Assembly (NCBI GenBank): GCA_033283175.1
Contig: JAWMQM010000001.1
Location: 868,001-932,000, forward strand
From: Pseudomaricurvus sp033283175
Lineage (GTDB): Bacteria > Pseudomonadota > Gammaproteobacteria > Pseudomonadales > Cellvibrionaceae
Direction of reading: 5' to 3'
Length of the DNA: 64,000 bases
The notes under the pieces were generated by a model. That model was not told the DNA's origin. It did not search any database and worked only from the letters and a program-made list of their open reading frames with translations. This document shows positions 1 through 7,965 of this stretch, in pieces. The position numbers and the translations under genes are program-made. Numbering within the stretch: the first letter of the stretch is position 1; the number at the start of each line of letters is the position of its first letter.

Positions 1-249
1 CGAGGGTGCAGAGCTATCACGAAACCTGCGCGTCGCCCGGATTTCACTGGCAGCGGCAACTTTTGCACCCATCCAGCGCTCGGCACTGGTGCGCTGCTCT
101 TCGGCGCCGATTCCAGGCAAGGCCAGGAGCAGAAAGGGAGAGTAGAGCTCGCCCTGATGGTCGCTACGCAGGCTGCGCCTGAAACGTTCACGCCAATGGG
201 GCATGTCCTCCCACTCGCACATGCGGCGGCTCAAGTTATACAACTTCAT
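1..249 (-). CDS. Partial OGT/SPINDLY-like glycosyltransferase, runs off left edge
   Basis: An open minus-strand frame leaves the window at base 1. From the only in-frame ATG (249) it reads MKLYNLSRRMCEWEDM, then SPFLLLALPGIGAEEQRTSA. This resembles the segment just before the catalytic lobe of bacterial O-GlcNAc-transferase/SPINDLY-like proteins, where a CDW-type motif is followed by SPF-LLALP. The frame upstream of the ATG is open for about 45 codons back to a TGA, but I see no TPR repeats in it. The gene may therefore be 5'-truncated or degraded here. The catalytic part would lie outside the window. The family call rests on short motif similarity only. Confidence 0.4.
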   Translation of the reverse strand, partial: MKLYNLSRRMCEWEDMPHWRERFRRSLRSDHQGELYSPFLLLALPGIGAEEQRTSAERWMGAKVAAASEIRATRRFRDSSAPS

Positions 250-566
250 GGCACTCTGCTGCGGCCGGGAAAACGGAATGGCATAGCGTCCGCCTTCGGG
301 AAACAAGAGACTGGTTCTACAGCACCGGGGCCAGATCCGCGTCTGTATTGACGACGCTCCCGTTACTCGCGCCGCAGCAGTCTCTCAGGTAGCCATGCTC
401 GGGAGAGCACACAGCTGGAGCAGATCAGCCTATACCCATGCACATGGCAAGTCGAGGTTAATCGCTGAACCGCTGCCAACAAGCCAGTAACCCGTGGACC
501 ATAAGCCCGCAATCCACATTCTTCCGGGATAATCCGGCCCTATCATCCGGCAACGCTGCTTACCGG

Positions 567-1439
567 TCAGGGATTGTCTTTAAGAAACTGCAGAACTTCC
601 GGCACCAGCCTGGGCCAACTGCGAAACAACGTATGCCCATCCGTACCCGCCATGGTTTGCGCAGAACGCAGGTTCCACTCGTTATCTTCCCAGGGTGGCT
701 CCAACAGCAGTGAGTGCGGAATCAATCGGTGAACCCACTCACTGGTGGCCCGGGTATGGGACAGGTCACTCCTGCCACTGCGAAACACCAGCGTGGGCAT
801 ATTCAGTCGGGCAAAGTGGCGCGGCTGCATTCCCGGTACAGGTGATATGTCAGAGGGCGCATAGGCGGCGGCCCACTTCTGCATAGTGGCGATAAACTTG
901 TCCGGATCCAGCGCCAGCAATGCCTCTCTGGCCTTGGGGTTTTTACCCAGATGTTCGGCCCAGGAGGTCGCCTTTAATACCGCTGCCATGCCACCCGAAC
1001 TGGCCAGGGTTGCCGCCTCACCACAGTAGTAGGTTGCCAACTGCATCAAGCCAATGGGGTCACCACTGATCCACCAGAGCACAAGATGGGAGCAAAGGTC
1101 CGGATGCCGCGAAGCGGCCAGCATCGACACCCTGGAACCACCCGACCCGCCGGCAATCACAGCGGGCCCTAACTCCAACGTCTTAATCAATCCAGCCAGT
1201 GCCTCTGCCTGATTTTCGGATTCACTGTCGCCCAGCAGACAGGTATCGGAGTAGCCGCAATTGGGACGATCGTAGATCAGGGCCTGATAGCCCTGTCGGA
1301 CAAACTCTTCCGCCATTTCCCGATAACCGGGGACATCCATGGTGAAACGCCCACCCGGGGTCAATGCAATGAGCGGCGCGCCCTTGTCGCCGAGAAGTTC
1401 GTAGGCTATCCCCACGCCGTCAACGTCTGTTTTTTCCAT
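567..1439 (-). CDS. Alpha/beta hydrolase
   Basis: A 290-residue single-domain alpha/beta-hydrolase fold protein of the usual family length. The oxyanion strand reads LIALTPGG, the second strand YQALIYDRPNCGYSD is typical, and the nucleophile elbow is AGGSGGS at about residues 96-102 (G-x-S-x-G with Ser as nucleophile). The acid/His region is near the C-terminus (VFRSGRSDLSH and AGTDGHT). There is no signal peptide, so it is probably cytosolic. The ATG at 1439 is followed directly by MEKTDVDGVGIAYELLG, a normal family N-terminus. It stands alone with no operon partner, and the substrate cannot be inferred. Enzymes of this type include esterases, haloperoxidase-like and C-C hydrolases. Confidence 0.85.
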   Translation of the reverse strand: MEKTDVDGVGIAYELLGDKGAPLIALTPGGRFTMDVPGYREMAEEFVRQGYQALIYDRPNCGYSDTCLLGDSESENQAEALAGLIKTLELGPAVIAGGSGGSRVSMLAASRHPDLCSHLVLWWISGDPIGLMQLATYYCGEAATLASSGGMAAVLKATSWAEHLGKNPKAREALLALDPDKFIATMQKWAAAYAPSDISPVPGMQPRHFARLNMPTLVFRSGRSDLSHTRATSEWVHRLIPHSLLLEPPWEDNEWNLRSAQTMAGTDGHTLFRSWPRLVPEVLQFLKDNP

Positions 1440-1677
1440 TATCGTTATCCTTATTCAGGCCAACAGTATAAGGCGGCCCTGATTCTGAAAGTCCCTTGCG
1501 CCCCGCCACAAGCACACTCATGACGATTGTCACAAACAATAACCTGACCGGTTACAGGAGACAAACTGCCTGTTCTTTGATGGGGTTCTCGCAGCCAAAA
1601 CGCCAGCGCCGCTATATTAGGTGCCCTATGGACCCAACCGGAGAGCAGAGCCTCTCCATCACGGACACCTGAATGTC

Positions 1678-2187
1678 ATGCCTACGGTTACTGACCGAAG
1701 TAAAAGCAATTACCTGCGAAGCATCGGCAACGATCCTGGCCGTCACCGGCTGCTGGCAAAACAATTGGTGGACGTCAAACAGGGTCTGGAGAAAATCCGC
1801 AATAATCCCCTGGCCTACCGCGGCAAAGCGTTCACCGAATGGCATCGCCAAGCCAGCGACCTCTACCTGTCAATCGACTGGCTTGGCGTGCCGCCAATCA
1901 TCGAGAAGAAGTTTTTTCAGCGAGGCTTCGGAAAATCCAGGGAGATACTCAACGACAGCCAGATTTTTACGCTATTCAGGCAGGATGTACAGATCACCCT
2001 GAAGGAGCTTGATTATTTGATGGTTCGCTTGCGGGCAAGCAGCAGGAGTGACCAACCGCAACGGTCCCGGGATATCGCCGGGGTACTGCAATTCGTCGCA
2101 GGCAAGTTGACGGCCAGGAAATGGGTGGCCGCGAGCTTAACCATAACCGCATTAGCGACAGCATGCTGGTGGGCCCTGAAGATCTGA
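1678..2187 (+). CDS. Hypothetical protein with C-terminal membrane anchor
   Basis: A protein of about 169 residues from the ATG at 1678 (MPTVTDRSKSNYLRS). An upstream ATG at 1621 would add 19 residues that do not look protein-like. The body is charged and helical with no motif I recognise. The last ~20 residues (KWVAASLTITALATACWWAL) form a single hydrophobic segment, consistent with a tail-anchored inner-membrane protein facing the cytoplasm. No close neighbours on the same strand. Function unknown. Gene reality is supported by length, the ordered composition and the terminal TM helix. Confidence 0.6.
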   Translation: MPTVTDRSKSNYLRSIGNDPGRHRLLAKQLVDVKQGLEKIRNNPLAYRGKAFTEWHRQASDLYLSIDWLGVPPIIEKKFFQRGFGKSREILNDSQIFTLFRQDVQITLKELDYLMVRLRASSRSDQPQRSRDIAGVLQFVAGKLTARKWVAASLTITALATACWWALKI

Positions 2188-2387
2188 TCCTCTTATTTCC
2201 TGCTGCTTATTATTGTGCGGCCAATTAACCTTGATTCGGGATAGCACACACAGAACGCCTACTGCACTCCGGACACAGGCTAGTCCTTCAGCACATCAAT
2301 GCAGCAAACCCTCCTGCCTTCCAGGCCCTGCTTTCCCCGCGAACCATCTTTACACGAAGTGAGACTTACTCTGCACAACGCCTGACA

Positions 2388-2636
2388 TCAATCAATTTCA
2401 CGCTCTTTGTTGTAGTCATGATTATTCTTTAGAAATTTACCCCATAAATTATGACCAACACACTTGAACGGATTATCCAGAGTCTTCCCTTTAGAAATAC
2501 AACTTCTCTCCAGAAGAATCCCCTCCTCTACGACAACATAAGAATTGTCGAAATCATTCCGGGATTCGTATAGGTCATAGCGTTTAAAAAACAGAAGAGC
2601 GAAAACAACAATGGAGACTGCGATAATTACTTTCAT
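2388..2636 (-). CDS. Small hypothetical protein with N-terminal membrane helix
   Basis: An 82-residue protein with a clear N-terminal hydrophobic helix (VIIAVSIVVFALLFF) directly after MK, then a charged domain with two cysteines (SCISKG, KCVGHN). It is either a single-pass membrane protein or a secreted protein with an uncleaved signal. It lies just beyond the distal end of the integron cassette array and shares its AT-richness and strand, but I could not find an attC on its 3' side. It may be a former last cassette that lost its attC. Function unknown. Confidence 0.55.
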   Translation of the reverse strand: MKVIIAVSIVVFALLFFKRYDLYESRNDFDNSYVVVEEGILLERSCISKGKTLDNPFKCVGHNLWGKFLKNNHDYNKEREID

Positions 2637-2734
2637 TTTTTACCTTTTAACATTCCTTACCAATGAAAAGCCGGCACATTAAATACAACCTCTAACCTAT
2701 AAAGAGTGTCTACTGCTTATGGGCAACTCGGACA

Positions 2735-2819
2735 CCTGACGCTTTTAGCAGCGACGAGCCCTGCGAGCCCATCCCACGGATGTTTTTCCGTGGCCGATGC
2801 CGACTAAACTTGTTGTGCA
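2735..2819 (-). repeat. attC site of cassette 10 (degenerate)
   Basis: An imperfect palindrome on the 3' side of the zinc-ribbon gene. The plus strand starts TGACGCTTTTAGCAGC and ends GCCGACTAAACTTGTTGTG. The outer arms pair around TTTAG. An inner hairpin CCACGG/CCGTGG sits at the centre. Core boxes are diverged (TGAC and GTTG instead of TAAC and GTTA), so this is the weakest attC of the array and marks its distal end. Confidence 0.5.
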
Positions 2820-2842
2820 TTTATCGTTATTGATAAGCCACA

Positions 2843-3085
2843 TCAAAAGTGGACATTTAATTTCGTACCGCATTTGTAACAATAGGAGTTGCCGAAATTT
2901 TGGAATGTATTGCAACCCCCACAAACAATTCCGGTCACATCTAATAAGCCTGCGGCTATTAACAATGTAGAAAAACTGATTGGCGGATTATGGCATCGTT
3001 CACATGGACAAGGCTCTCCAGCTGGAGTTACCGAACCATTATGTAAGTGGCCGCAAGAAGTACAATATAAATTATGAATTTGCAT
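2843..3085 (-). CDS. Cassette 10: small double zinc-ribbon protein
   Basis: An 80-residue protein with eight cysteines in four pairs: CTSCGH, CPCERC, CGGC and CYKCG. The spacing suggests two treble-clef or zinc-ribbon knuckles separated by a hydrophobic stretch (STLLIAAGLLDVTGI). Such proteins may bind nucleic acid or protein, but no specific family is recognised. The gene is bounded by attC-like palindromes on both sides, the expected layout of an integron cassette. Start is the ATG at 3085. Confidence 0.65.
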   Translation of the reverse strand: MQIHNLYCTSCGHLHNGSVTPAGEPCPCERCHNPPISFSTLLIAAGLLDVTGIVCGGCNTFQNFGNSYCYKCGTKLNVHF

Positions 3086-3146
3086 GATGGTTCTCGTTAG
3101 TAGCCATATCTACCTGCATTTTAATGACGCTGTTTTTCTATTGAGC

Positions 3147-3206
3147 GAATAGCGCCTCAAACACCGGCGGAGCGTAGCGACGTCCGCGTGCTTTGACTTG
3201 TTACAT
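3147..3206 (-). repeat. attC site of cassette 9
   Basis: A 60-bp imperfect palindrome. The plus strand begins TAGCGCCTCAAACACCGGCGG and ends GTCCGCGTGCTTTGACTTGTTACAT. Arms CAAACACCGGCGGA and GTCCGCGTGCTTTG pair with single-base bulges, and the ends are the core-like TAGCGC and GTTACAT. The stop codon of the GIY-YIG gene lies inside the right core, as is common in cassettes. Confidence 0.75.
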
Positions 3207-4067
3207 GCTGCTTTCTTGGTTGTCTTTGAACGTATTGCCATCTTCATCAATCCATCGTATGGGCCCCGGAGACTGGGCGCCCAATATAGTTGACGAGGCC
3301 GCGCTGGGTGATGAAAAAAGAACGTCTTCCAGGAATACTCCGTTTTCACCAGTCGAATCGACCAACCCTTCATCAATCAGTTTTGCCCTGAGCTTTTTCC
3401 AGCCCTCTGCTATTGAGTCTGTTTCTTCAAGGGAGAATTGGCTACCAGCCCGAACTAGATAACCCTCCGAAACTTCGACCATGCTTGCATTCAGGCGGTT
3501 ACTTTTCAAACTATATAACTTTCCACTCTCGGATTTTGTCTTTGTTTCTTGGCTTGCCACAGAGCTTATTAGTGATCTAATCCCGGCAACAGGAAGAATC
3601 AACGCAAGTTGATCAATGAAATACTCCATATCCGAGATATCAGCTTCGGACAGCTTAGAAAGCGTTGGTTGATTTGAATTCAATACTTCAGAGCTTTTGG
3701 CTTCTTTCGCAATCGTTACTAGTCTCGACTCAAGGTACTTAATATGTGCCTTTGTCAGCATATCGTCTTTTGAGTAGAAACAGATAAAGGAGTCGAAGTC
3801 TTTTTCACCAGACAAATGCTGTTTTATTCTTATGCCTAATGATTCAGCTTCCCCGATATAAATAGCATCATCATAATCTGACGAGCCAGCGGTCGATCGA
3901 AGAAAATAAACTCCCGCGTTCTCAAATTCTTCGCGTAGCAGTATGGATTTAGCATTAGATCGAGGACAAGAAATTGCCTTACCTGACCAATTCCCAATCT
4001 CATATGTTTTGGCACCTTCCGGCACGCCATCAATCATAAAAATTGTAATCTTTTTACCCACTCTCAA
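3201..4067 (-). CDS. Cassette 9: GIY-YIG nuclease-family protein with DUF4357-like C-terminus
   Basis: A 288-residue protein. The GIY-YIG signature is AGVYFLR (about 51-57) and AIYIGEAESLGIRIKQHL (69-85), with the conserved Arg at 80 and a candidate metal-binding Glu at 113 (KYLESRL). The C-terminal ~60 residues (FSSPSAASSTILG then IRWIDEDGNTFKD) match the DUF4357 module often fused to GIY-YIG domains. Known family members cut or bind DNA, and several are linked to restriction or mobile DNA. The role here is inferred only. Start is uncertain: TTG at 4067 or GTG at 4061, both just after a GAGGA element. Flanked on both sides by attC sites. Confidence 0.8.
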   Translation of the reverse strand: MRVGKKITIFMIDGVPEGAKTYEIGNWSGKAISCPRSNAKSILLREEFENAGVYFLRSTAGSSDYDDAIYIGEAESLGIRIKQHLSGEKDFDSFICFYSKDDMLTKAHIKYLESRLVTIAKEAKSSEVLNSNQPTLSKLSEADISDMEYFIDQLALILPVAGIRSLISSVASQETKTKSESGKLYSLKSNRLNASMVEVSEGYLVRAGSQFSLEETDSIAEGWKKLRAKLIDEGLVDSTGENGVFLEDVLFSSPSAASSTILGAQSPGPIRWIDEDGNTFKDNQESSM

Positions 4068-4078
4068 TCCTCGTAGGG

Positions 4079-4139
4079 CATGTAACGCTTCAAGAAGGGG
4101 CGCCGATTTACGGCGTACCGCTTGCTTGACTTGTTAGGT
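4079..4139 (-). repeat. attC site of cassette 8
   Basis: About 60 bp. The plus strand begins TGTAACGCTTCAAG and ends TTGCTTGACTTGTTAGGT. TAACGC...TTCAAG pairs with CTTGA...CTTGTTA, and an inner GGCGCC...GGCG stem surrounds GATTTA. The TAG stop of the 322-residue ORF abuts the GTTAGGT core. One of the clearest attC sites here. Confidence 0.85.
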
Positions 4140-4140
4140 G

Positions 4141-5109
4141 CTATTGCTGCTCGCTTACCAGGAAATCTCCGCATGTAAGTTCTCCTAATTCGATTTCGTT
4201 GAGAGTGAAAGATTCGAGGGCCTGCGGGCCACTTATAGTAATCCTGCCGCTATGAATACTGACAAGACCTCCGGATTTCAAAGCCTCTCTTATTTTATTG
4301 TCTTTTGCGCCACCAAAGCAGGCGCTTGGCCCAATACAGACAGTCTCCAACTTCGAGAGATCTAGCAATCGCTTACTAATGGTATTAATAGCTTCATTGC
4401 ACGTATCTGGGCAGATATGGCCTCTGGGGCAGGAGTCTTGATTTTGAATAGCTTCTTTAGTCTCACCTTTTGATGTCTTTGAGGTGATTATTTCATTTAA
4501 TCTCTCAATTTCCTGGTTTCTTTCAATCACAGTAGAATTAAGATCATTTACTTTCCTAGTATATGACTCTATCTGAGATTTCTGAGCTTCCTTAGTATTT
4601 TGAAGAAACTCCGTCGAAGTACCTGAAAGAATTAGAAATATTCCTAACGGCAAGATACACAACAATATTAATTTTAATTGTTTAACGAGATAGGCCGAGC
4701 TTTTTCCTAAGTTGTTGATTTCATCTCGACCTTCTTTTGCAGTCTCTATAAGGGCGCCAATCTTCGCGCTCATACTGGCAACCGGCTCATTAACCAACCC
4801 CCTCTCTATCTCATTGGAATTTTTTGTAATAAGATCCAATGAGACCAAAAGAGAATCAAAGCTTTCTCTAAAATCGGATAAAATGTGCAAAAATCTATCT
4901 AGGTAGTTCTTCTCTAATTGTAGTTTTGCCACCCTAACTTCATGTTCTCTACTATCATCACTTTTCAGAAATTCATTTCGTTTAAGGCGCATGTCATAGA
5001 AAGAGTGTCCTAGCTTAATCAGACCATAGGCACAAAAAAACGCGCCTAAGATATAGTACATCCAAGGAGGTATGCCAGCCTCTGTTATCCACTTAATTAT
5101 TATGTCCAT
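4141..5109 (-). CDS. Cassette 8: two-TM coiled-coil protein of unknown function
   Basis: A 322-residue protein. Membrane helices lie at about 15-33 (PPWMYYILGAFFCAYGLIKL) and 146-163 (LKLILLCILPLGIFLIL), separated by a ~110-residue charged helical loop. A likely coiled coil follows at 168-212, then a C-terminal domain with six cysteines (CPRGHICPDTC at 227-237, others at 258, 264, 313). I recognise no family. The layout (membrane pair, coiled coil, compact C-terminal domain) would suit a sensor or effector at the inner membrane. Its leader is interrupted 59 bp upstream of the ATG by an IS element, which may uncouple it from any array promoter. Confidence 0.75.
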   Translation of the reverse strand: MDIIIKWITEAGIPPWMYYILGAFFCAYGLIKLGHSFYDMRLKRNEFLKSDDSREHEVRVAKLQLEKNYLDRFLHILSDFRESFDSLLVSLDLITKNSNEIERGLVNEPVASMSAKIGALIETAKEGRDEINNLGKSSAYLVKQLKLILLCILPLGIFLILSGTSTEFLQNTKEAQKSQIESYTRKVNDLNSTVIERNQEIERLNEIITSKTSKGETKEAIQNQDSCPRGHICPDTCNEAINTISKRLLDLSKLETVCIGPSACFGGAKDNKIREALKSGGLVSIHSGRITISGPQALESFTLNEIELGELTCGDFLVSEQQ

Positions 5110-5167
5110 CTAGTTTTTAAATCCACTCGGGTAGTCGTTTTCAGAGTATCGTGGTACATAACGAGAC

Positions 5168-6932
5168 TGTAGAAATACTGATTCATTCATCCGCCTTTCC
5201 ACTTCTCGCATCCTTTGGTTTTGGTTGGTCGATATTCAATCATATCCGCTTAACATAATCACCCATTGTGCGAACCGGGCGCGATGCTTTTGTGGATATC
5301 TCTGTGTACTACGCTATAGCTCCGTAATTCATGATCTTTTCAATGTTATGCACCAGGCAGAACAATCGCCATTGCCCCTGCACCTTGTTTTTGCCACGTA
5401 GCGAGAACCGTTTTAATCCCTTGTTGGTGCCAATATTGGCAAACACCGGCTCCACGGTGGACATTCGGTGACCGTAGATAGCTTTGCCCTGTTTGCTGTC
5501 CACCCGGTTCATCATCCACTCCGTGGCCGTTTGTTTGGTGCTGTACGTGAAGGAGACGATGCGACCATGACCGGTGCGGTCATTGGCGGCGTCGGGGTTA
5601 CGCATGCAGCGCTCCTTCTCAGGACACACCCGACAGTCGGTGAGTTTGCCTTCAAACAAGATCTGCGTGCGGCCATTGGGTTTCAGTGTCTCTCGGTGCA
5701 CCCACATGGATTTTCCTTGCGGGCAGATACAGGTTTTCTTCTGCTGATTGAACTCAAACTCACTGGACGGGATGATGCCTTTTATACCCTTCTTCGTATC
5801 CTGGTGGCGCTTTCCGTATTTCAGCTTTTGTTTGCCAAAGACCTTATCCCGGGAACGGAACTGATTATCCGGGATATAAGCATTGATACCCGACTCCTTC
5901 AGGAAGAAATTGTTGTCGTGATTGGAGAAGCCGGTATCGGCAGTCACAAAAATTCCGCTGGTCAGAATGTCATCGTGGATGGATTGGTGGCGGTAGGTGT
6001 TGCGTACACTTTCCAGAACCGGCTGTAACGTATGGTGTTCCGAGCCTTCACCAAAGGCTTGGGCATCAACGATTACCTGATGCTTTTTATCCACGGTGGC
6101 CACCCCGTTGTAGCCCTGGATAGTGCCTTTGCTGGTAGTCAGCTTGGCGGATTCGTTGTCGGTGATGTTACTTTTGACTTCTTTCGGCGTTTTACCTTGC
6201 CCCATCCTTGGGGCTGCCGTCTTTAGGAAGTTATCGATCCGTTCAAATTCCTTTTCCAGCGTAGCCGTTGCTTGCTCCAGCTGCTTCTTACGAGAATTTT
6301 CAGAGGGCTTGCGACCATCCAGTTTGCGATGCTCTTTCATGCACAGACGAACCTTCTTTCGCAGCTTCTCCCGCTTTTCGGTCAGCTCGGAGATGGTTCC
6401 AGAGTGCTCTTTGGCTGCGTTGGAGGGTATTTTGCAACCATCGATGGCCAGCAGATCGTGGCCGAGCAGTCCTTGCTGATCGCACACCAACAACACCTGC
6501 TCAAAGACCGATTCAATGGCGTCGGGATAACTGCTGACAAAATTGGCGATGCTGGTGAAGTGAGGTACGGAGTCGCAGGACAGGGCTTTGAAGATGATAT
6601 TGTGCTCACACTGCCACTGAATTTCCCGGCTGGACGTGATGCCCTTGGAGTAAGCAAAGAGAATGATCTTTAAAAGTATGGCCGGGTCGTAGGCGGTTCG
6701 GCCGCCGGTATCGTTGCTGTACTTGTCGTAAAACACCGACAGGTCAATGTGGTTATCAATGAGGTGGTGCAGGGTGAACTCGAAGGTGTTGGGCTGCAAC
6801 TGCTCTTCGAAGTTGATGACAACCATGGCGGTTTGATTGTAGTTGTATTTCTTGAAGTTCGGCATGCTAAAGATCCCTTTAAGCGATTCCGAATTTTACC
6901 AAAAAACGCCTATTTTTTGGAGTTTTTCTACA
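5168..6932 (-). mobile_element. IS1182-family insertion sequence
   Basis: The transposase gene 5309-6865 is bracketed by imperfect inverted ends: TGTAGAAATACTG at 5168 and, read from the other side, TGTAGAAAAACTCC ending at 6932 (11 of the first 14 bases agree). The flanks share AC at both ends, so a short target duplication is possible but not proven. The element sits in the leader of cassette 8, and its right end stops only about 3 bp from the attC core of cassette 7. GC content differs little from the array. Ends are my estimate from the repeat match. Confidence 0.7.
5309..6865 (-). CDS. IS1182-family DDE transposase
   Basis: A 518-residue full-length transposase. The N-terminal DUF772-like region (residues ~20-130, GGRTAYDPAILLKIILFAYSKG) is followed by the first catalytic Asp in LLAIDGCKIPSNAA (D142). 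The second Asp lies in FVTADTGFSNHDN, and the Glu lies in STVEPVFANIGTNKGLKRF near the C-terminus. A CICPQGKSMW...CRVCPEKERCM cysteine cluster lies between them, as in other IS1182 transposases. No frameshift or internal stop, so the element could be active. Confidence 0.92.
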   Translation of the reverse strand: MPNFKKYNYNQTAMVVINFEEQLQPNTFEFTLHHLIDNHIDLSVFYDKYSNDTGGRTAYDPAILLKIILFAYSKGITSSREIQWQCEHNIIFKALSCDSVPHFTSIANFVSSYPDAIESVFEQVLLVCDQQGLLGHDLLAIDGCKIPSNAAKEHSGTISELTEKREKLRKKVRLCMKEHRKLDGRKPSENSRKKQLEQATATLEKEFERIDNFLKTAAPRMGQGKTPKEVKSNITDNESAKLTTSKGTIQGYNGVATVDKKHQVIVDAQAFGEGSEHHTLQPVLESVRNTYRHQSIHDDILTSGIFVTADTGFSNHDNNFFLKESGINAYIPDNQFRSRDKVFGKQKLKYGKRHQDTKKGIKGIIPSSEFEFNQQKKTCICPQGKSMWVHRETLKPNGRTQILFEGKLTDCRVCPEKERCMRNPDAANDRTGHGRIVSFTYSTKQTATEWMMNRVDSKQGKAIYGHRMSTVEPVFANIGTNKGLKRFSLRGKNKVQGQWRLFCLVHNIEKIMNYGAIA

Positions 6933-6934
6933 AC

Positions 6935-7006
6935 TTCAACGCCCAAAGCAGCGGCGCGCGTTAGCGCGTCCAGCCCGTAGGGCGATGCTGCCTTTGCTTG
7001 TTATGA
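6935..7006 (-). repeat. attC site of cassette 7
   Basis: The plus strand starts TTCAACGCCCAAAGCAGCGG and ends GATGCTGCCTTTGCTTGTTATGA. CAAAGCAGC pairs with GCTGCCTTTG, and an inner GCGCGCGTTAGCGCG hairpin lies between. The IS right end lies immediately outside the TTCAAC core. Confidence 0.8.
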
Positions 7007-7012
7007 GTTTCA

Positions 7013-7342
7013 TTATTCTGGTAATGCGGGCATAGCAAAATACACTATAGCAATTAGTAAATAACTAAGCCCAACGACCCTCCAATGTTTAGTAGTAAAT
7101 TTCCTTGGACAATTGAAATAGAGCATGCCGCATGAAGCCAAGCCAAGAAATATTGCAATATAGATTTCTGCAAGATTGGCCAAACTTTTACCGCCGCTGA
7201 AAGTTAATGATTCTAGTTCATTTAGTCGCCGACCGAACAATTCATACTCTACAGGGAAGCTAACACCACCTAGCAATAAGAGATTAAATGAAAATATTGC
7301 TAGGCCAGGAAATAGTAGGATGTATTTCATTGGATTACTCAT
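7013..7342 (-). CDS. Cassette 7: small integral membrane protein
   Basis: 109 residues starting at the ATG at 7342 (MSNPMKYILLFPG). That ATG lies inside the GTTATGA core of the preceding attC, so cassette insertion supplies the start codon. A start at 7351 would begin inside the attC stem and is less likely. Three hydrophobic helices are visible: YILLFPGLAIFSFNLLLLGG, AEIYIAIFLGLASCGMLYF and WRVVGLSYLLIAIVYFAMPA. No family recognised. It belongs to the many short membrane proteins of unknown function seen in integron cassettes. Confidence 0.65.
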   Translation of the reverse strand: MSNPMKYILLFPGLAIFSFNLLLLGGVSFPVEYELFGRRLNELESLTFSGGKSLANLAEIYIAIFLGLASCGMLYFNCPRKFTTKHWRVVGLSYLLIAIVYFAMPALPE

Positions 7343-7429
7343 AACGCCCACAACACGGGCCGGAGTAAGCGCAGCTTACGGAGGTCCGGCACCACGTAGT
7401 GGTGCTTTCGTGGTTGTGTTTGTTAGGCA
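7339..7429 (-). repeat. attC site of cassette 6
   Basis: The plus strand starts CATAACGCCCACAACACGGGC and ends CGTGGTTGTGTTTGTTAGGC. CCACAACACG pairs with CGTGGTTGTG. Inner hairpins are GTAAGCGCAGCTTAC and CACCACGTAGTGGTG. Full consensus cores TAACGCC and GTTAGGC. This is the clearest attC in the window. Confidence 0.9.
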
Positions 7430-7432
7430 TTT

Positions 7433-7855
7433 TCATTGAATGCTACTACTTAGCTCTTCTTGGAGCCTATCTAGTGATTGATGTAAGCCAGGGTATTCTT
7501 TGCCGTATAGATGCGGCTGCTTGGTGATTTTTGAAGCCTCTTCGAGAACAGCCAAGCAATATTTAGAAAACTCTGAAAATGCCTGATCTATTGTTTCCCG
7601 ATATTGATCATCAAATTTTTCTTTGCCCAGTAACAACGGCTTGCTTCGCTTAGAAAAAATGCTCAATAGCTCATCGCGAAAACGCTCAGCAATTTCAAGA
7701 GAAGCATTGACTATTTCCGATATCGGCTCGCCAGTGTCAAAGGTATCATCATATTTTGACTGCCTCTTTATCTGACCTACGGATATGTCAAGATCACCAA
7801 AGAACGATTCTAGTTTCTTATAAATCAACTCTTCTGCTTGCTCAAATTTCGACAT
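7433..7855 (-). CDS. Cassette 6: small soluble protein of unknown function
   Basis: 140 residues, mostly charged and helical (MSKFEQAEELIYKKLESFFG ... LHQSLDRLQEELSSSIQ), with no TM segment or signal. No motif recognised. The gene ends three bases from the attC core GTTAGGC and begins 20 bp from the next attC, leaving almost no non-coding DNA, as in typical cassettes. It could be an antitoxin-like or immunity-type helical protein, but there is no direct support for that. Confidence 0.65.
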   Translation of the reverse strand: MSKFEQAEELIYKKLESFFGDLDISVGQIKRQSKYDDTFDTGEPISEIVNASLEIAERFRDELLSIFSKRSKPLLLGKEKFDDQYRETIDQAFSEFSKYCLAVLEEASKITKQPHLYGKEYPGLHQSLDRLQEELSSSIQ

Positions 7856-7874
7856 TTGAATCGATCCTTACTGA

Positions 7875-7958
7875 TGCCTAACGCCCGGCTTAGCGGCGCG
7901 AACGCAGTGAGCGTCCTGGCCGCGTTTTAAGCAGCCAATGCTACAGCCGCTTGTTATG
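7875..7958 (-). repeat. attC site of cassette 5
   Basis: The plus strand starts TGCCTAACGCCCGGCTTAGC and ends GCTACAGCCGCTTGTTATGA. CGGCTTAGC pairs imperfectly with GCTACAGCCG, and an inner GAACGCAGTGAGCGTC hairpin is present. Core boxes are GCCTAAC and GTTATGA. Confidence 0.85.
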
Positions 7959-7965
7959 AGTTTTT

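Noticed and set aside
5168..6932. A composite transposon around the cassettes
   Set aside because: Only one IS copy seen, no second flanking copy.
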